Origin: Phoronis australis | Lineage: Eukaryota > Phoronida > Phoronidae | DNA: 39,040 nucleotides | NCBI GenBank assembly: GCA_002633005.1 | Contig: NMRA01000161.1 | Coordinates: 377,975-417,014, forward strand | Direction: 5' to 3' | Shown: in pieces, positions 24,538 to 35,298 of the stretch | Numbering within the stretch: the stretch's first letter is position 1 | How the letters are laid out: every line of letters starts with the position of its first letter | The notes under the pieces: model-generated | Seen by the model: only the letters and a program-made list of their open reading frames with translations | Databases searched by the model: none | Told to the model about the DNA's origin: nothing | Program-made: the position numbers and the translations under genes

Positions 24538-24543
24538 ATTAAA
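24538..24543 (+). terminator. Possible poly(A) signal ATTAAA of the SRCR-ZP gene
   Basis: ATTAAA about 455 bases after the stop, followed within 20-40 bases by a GT-rich stretch (GAGCTTGTGTGTTTTGGC). No AATAAA occurs earlier in the putative 3' UTR. The placement is inferred. Confidence 0.35.
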
Positions 24544-24655
24544 GTTAGCTCTATGATTGAGCTTGTGTGTTTTGGCAGTCTGTCACTAACAATATGACTA
24601 AAAATATTTTGTGTTTAATTGAACAGATAAGCTGCCTATAGAAAAAATAATAGTT

Positions 24656-25391
24656 TTTATCCCATACGAGCTAAATCTGTCGAGGGAAATACTGTCATGT
24701 AACAAAGTTTTCCGTATTCAACTCTCACACAACTTCAACGGTGCCCTCTAACAAGGAAAATTCAAAAGGTAAATAGGTCAATGTCGACTCGACGTCGTTA
24801 GAAGTTCGATCACCAATCTTTCGGAAAATAGTTTAAAGTAATACAATATTATTATAGCAGTTTAAATAACTCTCAACATACAATCAGGTCCCAATCGTAA
24901 CATCTTGAACAGGACTGTTAATTATATGACAGTTCTGTTTCAGTTTTCAATTGCTAAATAGTTTATCATCTGCAACTACATGTACTTTATCGAGTATTTT
25001 TTGTTATCTAACTATTTTCAGGTGTTACACATTCACCGGAATGTTACCCTTGTTTTCACCTTTTTATCTCTTTTCAAGTAATAAATATTCACATTTAAAA
25101 CTGTTTCTTTTACTAGAGAAAACTTGCAGCTTAACGCGCAACTACATACATATAGGATGTGATCTGCCACGTGAATCGTCTGAGTGAAGTATTTAAAAAA
25201 TCTGAAAAAATTAAAGAAACAGGAATTCGCTGCGTATGGAATAAATGCAAAACGTACCTCGACTGGCGTACATGAAGTAATATCCCACTCGACATTATTC
25301 TGCGATTCGACCTCGATCTTCAGTCTCGGTCTATACGCGTAATAATGTCTCGTGGGATATTACTTCATGTACGCCAGTCGAGGTACGTTTT
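24656..25391 (+). mobile_element. ~735-bp repeat element with perfect terminal hairpin, copy 1
   Basis: Closely related along its length to 31363-32048 (shared AATCTGTCGAGGGAAATAC, ACATTTAAAACTGTTTCT, AGAGAAAACTTGCAGC). It ends in an inverted repeat: 25249-25288 and 25352-25391 are perfect 40-base reverse complements around a 63-base loop. The open frame at 24951-25187 is AT-rich and has no recognised domain. A non-autonomous foldback or MITE-like element is the likeliest reading. Confidence 0.65.
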
Positions 25392-26320
25392 GTGTATTTA
25401 TACATCAAATCTTGTCCTGAAATTTACCACGTGTGTGCGTGTGTATTGTTGTTGGTGTGTTATATGACCTGTCGGCGTTGCTGAAAAAAACGGATAATCA
25501 CTACTGTGTAATCGGTTTGTTTACCTAAGCTAAATGAGTCAGTGTAGGCGATTTTCGGAGCGACAGGGTACCCTATTTACAGAGACTGCGAACCTCTGAT
25601 GTGTGGACATTACAGTCGCCCCCTCCTGATTCATTAAATTCACCACTGCGACTTCATGTTTACACAACGAAAAATTACACGGATAACGCTCCTCGGGCGA
25701 TAATTCTCCAAAATCCACTCGGGCTCTAGATAAGGGGGATAACGGCTGAGAACATGAAATAATCTATCTACAGTATACCACACATTAAACGAGAAACATT
25801 GCAATGAATCGATTTACCTTTTCTGACTCTCCACGGCTTTGTAACTACTTTCTATGTCAGAGGCCCGGGGTCGGAGGTCGTGACCTTTTAAGAAAAGCCG
25901 GGCTATTTTCGTCAAATAATGCTTTTACTCAAAACCAATGGAAAACTTAAATATTATAGAAATAAATTGAATTTATAAATTAAGATTTACCAACTATTAT
26001 AGCTTAAAACACGTTTTTTTCACGCTAAGCTTCGACCGGGAAATTATCGTCTGCTAAAGTAGGTTACCAATGGTAACTGAATATAATTCTCAAGTCAAAG
26101 ATCCTGACGACACGATACCCGCATTCAAACTGTAGATCTGTGATTTACAAGTAAGAGAACATGAGAGACAATTTTCACTGAATTAAGATATCATTTTTAT
26201 GGAAATTATGTATCTTATTTTTCGTAACATATAAGTACAGTACAATGCGGTTTGTTGAACGTGCGATTATTGCGCGTGCTCATTTAAGTATTCTATTATT
26301 TTTCACTCTTGATGACGTCA

Positions 26321-26395
26321 GCCGCTTCATGGTGTAGTCAGTGGTAAAGTCGGCGATCAGCAATTTCAGGGTCCCGGGTTCGACTCAGTCCTCGG
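26321..26395 (+). mobile_element. tRNA-like sequence, probable SINE head
   Basis: Has TGGTGTAGTCAGTGG (A-box-like) and GGGTTCGACTC (B-box-like) at roughly tRNA spacing. The T-arm and acceptor arms do not pair well, so a functional tRNA is unlikely. It differs from the SINE family at 21210 and 35093. Confidence 0.5.
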
Positions 26396-26922
26396 TTTCC
26401 CGCCAAATCGTTATCTCACTAGTGAGATAACTTTATGGGTTATTACACGGTTGTATCTGCCATTTGACGCTAATATTGTGGTATAAACGGCAATATCTCA
26501 CGTAATCTTGCGAGCTCTTGCTTTTTGGCAAGGTCCTCGCATTACTACACTGTTCATTGGTAAAAAGGAGACGGGGACAAAGCAAATGGATGACAGGTCG
26601 TTCATACGAATACACTGGTGTAATCCGACATTGCTCCCTTTGCCAAAGAACTCCGCGAGTAAGCGTGATTCACGTGGATCCCTTAGTGTTATATATACTA
26701 TATGAATATATAAATGCGTTTGTGTTTTTATTGGGGACGAATAAAATAACACAACAAAAATATATATTTTAGCTGGATTGGGAATTTCATGGTCACAGCT
26801 CTACAAATAATTATTTCACAGAAGGAAGATGGGTTAATTAATTACAAGAGATAACACACAACATTTACGATACCCAATGTTTAATTGAGTATTGGATGTT
26901 GAGTGGCACCGGTTTAGCAAAG

Positions 26923-27080
26923 TACCAAATGGGTACATATTACCAAATGGGTATTGGCTGATGGCCTACCAATTGGGTCGAGCATACCGGAAAATTCATT
27001 AATAAGTACCAAATGGGAAGAATATGCCAAATGGGTAAATATCATGTTAAGTACCAAGTGGGTACACCAAACTGCCAACT
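26923..27080 (+). repeat. Scattered ACCAAATGGGT motif cluster
   Basis: Seven near-copies of ACCAAATGGGT lie at about 26923, 26942, 26968, 27008, 27027, 27053 and 27071 (variants such as ACCAATTGGGT, GCCAAATGGGT, ACCAAGTGGGT). All have the same orientation and are separated by irregular spacers. This is not a regular tandem array. Confidence 0.65.
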
Positions 27081-27312
27081 GGGCTACAACAACCTGCAAA
27101 GTGAGCAGACCATTCTGAGTAATAAAAATAATGTGTAGGGAACTTGGTGTTGGGGCTCAGTTTGTGCTGAGAGCTGTGACTGGGGTGGACACAGGCAATC
27201 CGTAGTGATGGACGTTCGAGTGCAGTTCTGGTCGCTGTCCAATGGAGTCTTTTTACTTGACGGCAACACGCTCGGGGCTTGAAGGATGTAATGACCGCAG
27301 TGTCTGTAATAA

Positions 27313-27425
27313 CAGCAGCAGATTTTGTTCGACACAAGGTAGGGAGCGTGGGATAGGTATAAAACAGATGAATTACAGCAGGCGAATTTGTGGAACCCAG
27401 GGTAGGGAGGGCGGTATAGGTGTAG
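27313..27425 (+). repeat. Imperfect two-unit tandem repeat
   Basis: Two units of about 60 bases share the order CAGCAG, TTTGT, AGGTAGGGAG or GGGTAGGGAG, and GGTATAGGTGTA or GGATAGGTATAA. The function is unknown. Confidence 0.5.
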
Positions 27426-30400
27426 AATTTTCTAATTGAAAAGAACTTACTAGTGAACGTGCTGTTGCTTTAGCCTGGGCCAACCGGAAGCTGCAGAGAA
27501 AGAACAACCAGCACTACCTTCGGACTAGGTAGGAATTAACTAGGAGTTGGATATGAAGCTTGAAGGGATGTAGAATGGTGTTATTTCTCTCCAGGATGTA
27601 TTATTTAGTTATCCCCGATGTGTAATAACCTTGTTTCGTTCCCGTTACATAATTTGTGTCGACAAAATACTCTGTACTCTTACGTTTTATTTGCAATGCT
27701 TAGCAAGAGATTTTATGGATCGCCTAAAATCTTTGACCACACCCCGAGAAAACAAAGACAAATGTGAAAAAACGACTAATAATGCAAGTCATAACCCGAT
27801 GCTCAATGTAAATAGAATTATTTGCTAGTTTCGAATATTTTGTTCCATCAGTTGGAAGGAAGAAAGGCTTACCTGGAAGAAGTTCGTCGTCTGCTTCAAG
27901 TTAATTCAGGCACGGTTAAGAAGGAACACGAATTACAATCAGTTAATTTTTACGCGATGAGCAGTTTTTGGCAGATTTTATCTTAAATTCAGGATATGAA
28001 TTCACTTAAACCCCGATTGATTTGAAAAACTATTTAATTCTATTACAGGATTTAGCATAATCAGAAATATCAATCTCAACTAAATGGCCGAAATCTTTTA
28101 AACAACTTAATGTTCTGCAGTCTGTGTCAACCTATGTAAGTTTGGAACTGCTTATAGCGACTGCTACAACGTACATGTACAGTATACATGTACTAGCATA
28201 ACGGTCTCAGTGAGTTACAAGAATCGACGGGTCCAGGTTTAAGACCGCTCATCGTATAACCACATTATACGTAAACCATGCTACACAGTGGGGAGGTGGT
28301 AGTGTTCTCGAATAACGTCATCAATTAGGCCATCCGCCATGTTCGAGCCGGGACAAGCATATCAGTATACTTGTGGTATAGTAAAGCAGACGCATTTCTT
28401 AGCTGAATTCTAGGCAGAATTTTGTCAGTATAATGGTGAATTTCTGTGCAGTAGTTGATGCGAACAAGCCGGGGTCATAGAGATGTTACGTCGTTCTATT
28501 GTCTTCCAAATATTATTGACCATCAAGGGGAAAATGCGGAAGAGTTGTCGCGGAATATGGCAGTCGAAACATTTTTTTCGGTTTGAAGAAATTCTTCAAT
28601 AACTTCGGAAAGATAATGCATCCCACACAACGAAAATAAAAAATACCATAATCGGATTAAGCTGTACAAAGTTATGACAAGTTTCGTGACGACAGCGGCA
28701 TAAGTTATAAGTTTAAAACCCATATTTTTCAAAAAAAAACTTCGTGAGACATGTCTTTACCTATTATTCTTTTACATGCGACAATTTTGCCACAATAAAG
28801 TTACGCAGATTTTACTGATGATTGATAAGGTACTCACAATGAATTCCGACACCGACAACATCAGTCCCGACATTTGCTGAACTGAAAGACATGTTGAACA
28901 GGCTACTTCGTAATTATGGGTGAAGAGTTATTCATGACACATTTTGATAGACGCTGGTATGAAAAAGTAACGTTGTAAAATTTTCAGGTTCTGGGCTAAA
29001 ATACAAGAATTTGTCTCATTAGTTCACTGTGAATTTCCCATTCAGTTGAAAATTCACAGATTTCAAAAACATCAAATTTTCCATTGCGTCCGCACCTCTT
29101 ACATTTCTATAATGATTGGTGCATTGTTTACAAAGGGTGCTGGGGATCTCATCACCAGACGAAGACTTTTCCGATTTAAGATAAAACGTTACAAAGGATA
29201 AGACTTTTGGTGAAAAAAATAAAAATTGTTTGTCGGGTTTCAGAAATTTGACCTTATTCATGCGCGCACCCGGGGGGCTCGAACGAGCCTCCCAATTTGG
29301 CGAAGTGTGAAAAAGGCCCACCTCAGAGAAATAAAAACTCCAAAAAAGTAGAAAACAAGACAAAAGTCCTGTTAAAAGGCAGAATTACCAAACTACGGCG
29401 AATGCTCAATTCATAGCTCTGAACATACCCCTTGAATCGTAGTAATAGGTCAACACCCTCACAAATTGAAGCCCTCCATTTTTAGGCTGCGTGCGCGCAA
29501 CTGTTTACATACATGTACATACGAATAATAGCTAACAATCCTTCCCAGAGGCGAGTGAACAGTGTCTGTTCGGTTATTGACGCATTAGGTCACGTGTGTA
29601 TTCCAGTTATTGCGCCGAAAGTTTTCCCACCATCACTGTTGTTACCGCTACACAAGCAAAGGTTAGACTTCTAAGGTACATCGACTGGAGCAAAGGCATC
29701 AAGAGGTACAGGTATGTTGAGTTTTACCTTAATCAGCAGAATGTCATTGAAGGTGAAACAAAATAACCTGTAAGCAGGACTTGCTTATTTTCAAAACGTT
29801 TAAAGTATACACAACTCAAAAAAGTGACTGTGCCTAGCCCTTATTTCCAAGAAATTTAATGACTGAACATAATCGTTAAATGTGTGCATTAACTGGGAAA
29901 TTATTGAGATTTTCTGTATGTCTTGTGATGCGGGACTTCATTACGTCAATCACTTTTGAAGCATGCACTACTCAAAAAGGTAAGTTTTCTGACTTAGAGA
30001 AATATGTAATTTCGAAGAAATCCAACTAAACAACAACACCTCTACGTGTACATTGATGTGCTCGGTGGGAAACTTTAAATTGTTTGTCTTATAAGTGTAC
30101 ATCCTACAAAGAAAGAACATGGCTATATAAAGGTAGTCATAGATTTAAAGTCACAAAGTGAGTTATTCAGGCACGGAAGATTCCGGGATCTCTACGTTTG
30201 GACCACTGCTTTTGGTGAATCACAGTGGGGTGAAGACTAGCTGAGTATGACTGTAAAACTTGCAGTTAATATCTGTTCTCGTGGGATCTACTTATGTTAC
30301 GTAGGACCATATAAACAAGTTTGTGTATTTAGTCAAATATTTATTAAACTACACATTGTAAATGTTAACTCTGTAAAAAGATATATTTTGTCAAAGCAAA

Positions 30401-31362
30401 TTTAAGATCGTAGAAGGTGATTTTGGAGTTTATACTAAATTGCAGCTAGTTGGGTAATGTGAAAACATCTTTGTAGGAAAACCAACCAAAATGTATTTTG
30501 ATCTTAGAAGAACATTTTTTGTAATGTAACCAATTTTAATTTGATATAAATGTTCAAGTTCAAATTTCAAAAACGCTGTAAGAGCGTTGTAACTTCTCAT
30601 TTAGTTTTCGATTTATCCAACGGTTGCTTGTTTCACAATTTAAATCCTAATTTTTCAAAGATACAACAACTTAAACAGATGTCCCCATAGATATTTTAAA
30701 AAAGGTATACATAATATGCAAACTATTCATACGAATCCGACAAGCCATCTATGAAATACAGTGTATGCTACGACTTAGGCCAAATAAAGACATTATTCAA
30801 GACACTTAACCCAGTCCAACAAAAGGAAAATTTGCTTTTTTATCACTATCAAATTTGCAAATAATAGAATCGGTTACTCAAGGACATAGCCGATGTAGCA
30901 AAGCTGGTCAGACCTTGGTAAAATTTAAGTGTCATCCATAAACCTAGAAGAATTTTGACGGATTTGGCTGACCGGTCCATAAGAGGGTCGTTCTACTACA
31001 TTTAAATGGCAGGTGACAATTCAAATCTGCGGGGAATACATGTACATGTATGCAGCGCATCTGAATGTAATAACCAAATCGGCAAGGATCGTTTTGAAAC
31101 ACGTTTGCATGCAAAAGACTCTTAAAAGAGAATGGGATACACCGCTAACACGTTAAACTGTAAATCTTTCTTTGGCCTCAATGAAGAACAACATGTTACA
31201 ACGTTAAGAAAAAATAACGAGCTGTTTAAATCTGAACAGATATGTCCAACACCACTCTTGTTGCAATTCCACGGTTTTATAAACATGGGTTTTAAGAAAT
31301 GCTGTGCATCTATGATCCACTAAAAACTAAATGGTAGCCTTCTTAAGGATACATTTCTTTTA

Positions 31363-32048
31363 TTTATCCCATACGCGTTGAATCTGTCGAGGGAAATACG
31401 GCCATGTAATTTAGTTTTCCGTATTCGCCTCCCGCACTCCTTCAACAGCGACCTCTGACATAGAAAGTTCCAAAGGTTAGTCAATGTCGATTCGACGTCG
31501 TTTGCCAGCTCGATCAGCAAACTTTCGGAAAATAGTTCAAAGTAATACAATTGTAGCAGTGTAAATAACGCTCAACATACAGTCAGGCCTCATTGGTAAC
31601 ATATATGGTACAGGACTGTTGATTATATGACATTTCTGTCCCGGTATTCACTTGCTAAATATTTTATCGTCCGCAACTCCGGTAACTACAATGTCAAATT
31701 GTTGTCATTTAACTATTTTCAGGAGATGTTACAAGTTCATTGAAAAATTACCCTTGTTTTCGTCTTTGTTAACTCTTTTCAAGTAATAAATCGTCACATT
31801 TAAAACTGTTTCTCTTACTAGAGAAAACTTGCAGCCTAATGCGCAAGTACATACATGTAGGACGTAATCCTCCACATGCACAGTCTGAGTCAAGTATTTA
31901 GAAAATCTGCCGAAAAATGAAAGAAACTTAGAAAATCAAATATGGGATAAATACAAAACGTACCTCAATTGGCGTACATAAAGTAGTATACCGGTGTCGG
32001 TCGGTACGTGGGATATAACTTCATGTACGCCACTCTCGGTACGCTTTG
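31363..32048 (+). mobile_element. Repeat element with decayed terminal hairpin, copy 2
   Basis: Second copy of 24656-25391, in the same orientation. The terminal inverted repeat (about 31956-31991 against 32009-32048) is recognisable but carries several mismatches, and the loop is shorter. It lies upstream of the second SRCR-ZP-type gene, while copy 1 lies downstream of the first. Confidence 0.65.
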
Positions 32049-33148
32049 CATATTTATTCGCTGCCCTTTTAGTTTCGTTTTGTTCCACGGCATACAACCA
32101 ACCATTTTTTGCGCCCACATACATGTATTCATGTGTCGGGGGTTGTTAGCATATCAACGATACAGCCACACTTCACAAACTCCATTAAAAGACTGCCTCA
32201 AACACAAGGACTTCACAGAGAGAACTCGCTTGGGCGTTTGGAGGCAAACTAACGTTTACAGGGTTTTGGCTGCCGTCCTTCACCCAAACGATATGAAGCC
32301 TTAACGCACACCTCATCAAGAGCCTGAAAAAGATCAAAAGTGTTTAACGTTCCCATCTCAAAGGCACAATCATACCTCAAAGCTAATTATGCTACCGATT
32401 TTAATCGGTTTATTCCCATCCGAAAAGTATACTGGCAAACAAAAATGCGGCCAAAACATGAATCTTTACCGTTTTCTCCCCACAATTACCACTAGAAAAA
32501 ATCTTTAGATTTTAAAAGTGTTGTCACTGTACTCCTTCTACTGACTAGTTTTTTGAAATCGACCTGAAATCGCCCCCCGGTTTCTCAGACGCCAGGCAAT
32601 ATGGATTACAAGCAAACGACAGGCACCATTTTGCATCAAAATTAGGTCACGGCTAAAAAATTAGGCTTTTACCATTCAAAAGCACATGTAAATTAGTTTC
32701 CTGGCAATTGTGTTCAACACATTCCTCAAACCACTCGTTAAACCTCACACAACCGACATAACACCTGTATTTAAATTCTAGGAAATGTCCCGTGGCTGCA
32801 GCGTAACTGTTCAGTGCTACCTTTGTCTATAATGAATAGCTTAAAGAGGATGTGACAATGGACATCAGAATATGAATAGTGATTCGCACTAACGGGCGAC
32901 AGTCCGTCCCGCCACATATAATGTGATAGCATTATTTGGTGTAGCATTGTTTGCTCAGAATCCAGTCATTCCAAAATCAAGGTGGAAGTGCCTTGTGATC
33001 CATTGTGAGTTCTTTCTATCATTATTGAAATGCGATATTTTTCAAAATGTCTTGATAATAAAGAATGTATTTCTAGTGTGAAATGAGTCGAGCGGGTTAA
33101 TAACTTATGCATTGTATTCAAGGATCATCTAAATTTGATTGAACGGCA
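32049..33148. other. Upstream region of the second gene
   Basis: No coding exon seen. CATATAATG at 32914-32922 could be a TATA element for the downstream gene. ATT|GTGAGT at 33005 with an acceptor TTCTAG at 33071-33076 could delimit a small 5' UTR intron. All of this is weak. Confidence 0.3.
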
Positions 33149-33209
33149 ATGAGGTGGATTGGAACAAGTATTGTGCTGTTTGCTGGAATTTCCTTAGCGA
33201 CATGCCAGG
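33149..33209 (+). CDS. Second gene: signal-peptide exon
   Basis: An ATG at 33149-33151 opens MRWIGTSIVLFAGISLATCQ and then splits a Gly codon at donor G|GTAAGT (phase 1). A short basic start, a hydrophobic core of about 14 residues and a small-residue C-terminus make a standard cleavable signal peptide. The next exon joins in phase. The upstream sequence has no competing strong start. This begins a secreted or surface protein paralogous to the SRCR-ZP gene; the rest lies beyond the window. Confidence 0.82.
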
Positions 33210-33776
33210 GTAAGTTGTGTTTAAAATAAAACTGGTTCCTAGAATGGAATAAGCAAATCACGATGCACGTAAATCTTCCAAGAACCACAATTTGTTCTGC
33301 ACATTTAGCAAAAACAAATGGGTTAGAAGCCAGTAATTTTATATGCTAGGCCTCCTCATCTTGGACCATAAGTTTAGTTCAGTCTTATGAGGTCACCTCT
33401 TCTCGTCTTACGTATTAAAATTTGCAACCATGTCAAACTTTCGACCTCAAGCGACTCTAATGAGATGTGTGGCACATGTTTGCTTTCAGATCTCAATGAC
33501 GATAACGTTGTTTTTGTATTGCTAAAACCAAACACCTAGATGGCTTCTCACTTTTGAATTTGAAAACATTAAACCTTAAATCGGTGTTTTGTAAAGTTAA
33601 AGATTTTTATGCCTACTGCATGTATGTGTATATAGCTTAGAGATGTGTGAAGTATAAACATAAATTCAAAATGGAGACCTTATGTGTCACATGATGTTGG
33701 ATATAGCCTGGCTGCTGTTTGATAGTCAGGAATTGTGGGAATTGTATGTACTCAAGAATTCTTATTTCAAATTCAG

Positions 33777-33857
33777 GTTGGACAACTACATCTACCGTAC
33801 AGCCGTCGTCTTCGTCATACCTGGCATGGGAAGTTACTTCGGCTACTAGGTCTAATG
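33777..33857 (+). CDS. Second gene: 81-bp Ser/Thr-rich exon
   Basis: Acceptor AAATTCAG and donor G|GTAAAT; phase 1 on both sides. It encodes G then WTTTSTVQPSSSSYLAW and EVTSATRSN. The high Ser/Thr content suggests an O-glycosylated stretch just after the signal peptide. It is the intact relative of the copies at 2383-2463 and 11231-11311, with about 60 bases of homologous intron upstream. The donor is better than in those copies. Confidence 0.75.
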
Positions 33858-35092
33858 GTAAATTCAATCTATTTCAACAGCTTTAGACATCTTTCCGCGG
33901 CAGCTAAGTTTTCATAATCTTTCAAAGGATTTTCAAGCTCAACTTTTTGCTCTGTCATCTGAAGCAAGTCATCAAATCAATTATTTGATATCCACGGTCA
34001 CGGACCAAAAGTGCAACTAAGTTGCAAGTATTACCAAATATTTTCATCCGATTAATGAGTCAAATATCAAGCGAATTTCGTGGCACACAACTGAGAACTT
34101 AAATTGAACGTGTTCGACCAGCAATCACTGCCGTAATCTTTAGAATGATGGTTAGGTGGACTTGCAGGCACATGATGAAGTTGCCGCCTTGGTCCACGTG
34201 ATAACGATTACATGAATGTCAGAAAGGGGGTTATGACCTACACCATGATTTATGACCATGTTACCCGCTCTCTTGATAAATAGGCATTCGCGTATCTAGC
34301 CAAACGTAGGCTAAGGGATGCGAAAAAACGAGTTATCCAAATTTATGCAAACGTTACAGTCAGCGCCATGCTGCGGCTTGGGCACAAGGCTGAGTATGTA
34401 CATGTCCAGTGGGCTTAGACGATGATTTTTTCCTGAAAATACATCCATGACGCCCATTGGGGGGAACATTTGCGTAAAATTAGTAAACAAACAGCTAAAT
34501 AACAGTGCAGTCATTAGTCCACGGATTAAAACTAGATAAATTGCAACTCGTGACAGGCAGTTGCATTTTTAAGGGAAAACAGTCGGATTAAAATTCTGCT
34601 GAGCTAAGAAACAACACACTTAAACCAAATGGACCAAACCTACAAAAACTCATTAAACGTAAGCGCCATGAGCATTATCCGTGGCCGGTCATTACACAGG
34701 TGCTGTGTTTCTTGGCTACAAGTAGGGACTATGCTCAACTTCAAAGGCAAAACAGTGGGACACTTGAGAGTCATTACGCCCTTGGTATACAGTACAACAA
34801 TAATACAAATGGCCCAACCCCAGCTGAAACTCGTGACTTCAATGACTAAAGCAGCATAGCTTATAGTCTTCTGTTGCACCTAGAGGCTTGCCGCCAGGGA
34901 ACTGCAGCACATTCAAAATTCATGTCACCCCGCAATAGGGACAGAATGATTTCATTATAGCAAAGCAAAGCTAAAAGCTGGCCTCGCTCAAACAGTTATA
35001 ACTCAGCGTTGGTGCACGCAATTAAGTTCTTGGCCAATCAAAGAATGAATGTTTGCGTGTTCCTCTAGCCTTGTCCACGCTAAAAAAACCGA

Positions 35093-35298
35093 GAGGAGGC
35101 AGTGTGGCCTGGTTGATAAGTGCCCGCTTTCATTACTCGAGGTCGTGGGTACGAGTCCCACCAGGTCACACTGCTAAACCCTTGAGCCAGGCTTCTAGCT
35201 CCTTCGCTCGGTTTTAACAATATCATAATAAAGCATAAAAATACTTCCAGGTGATCAGTGCAATGACAGCCCACATGCGAGGCCTGCGCACGTCTGGT
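35093..35298 (+). mobile_element. tRNA-derived SINE, copy 2
   Basis: Plus-strand copy of the family at 21210-21409: A-box-like TGGCCTGGTTGATAAGTG, B box GGGTACGAGTCCC, then CTCGGTTTTAACAATATCA, AAGCATAAAAATACTTCCA and an end at GCGCACGTCTGG. It lies in an intron of the second gene. Confidence 0.75.

Larger units (their letters stand above)
25392..31362. other. Intergenic region between the two paralogues
   Basis: Holds a tRNA-like sequence at 26321-26395, the ACCAAATGGGT cluster at 26923-27080 and a short imperfect tandem repeat at 27313-27425. Short open frames near 26433-26772, 27047-27337, 28523-28732 and 29019-29363 are overlapping or featureless. A segment ending at 29711 before GTATGTTG could be a non-coding exon but has no other support. 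Nothing else is identified. Confidence 0.5.

Noticed and set aside
28196-28255. tRNA-like sequence with GGTTTAAGACC
   Set aside because: The A-box region is poor and the arms do not fold as a tRNA. At most a very old SINE fragment.
29019-29363. 114-codon minus-strand frame
   Set aside because: Low-complexity, Phe/Ser-rich start and no recognisable domain, conserved copy or splice context.
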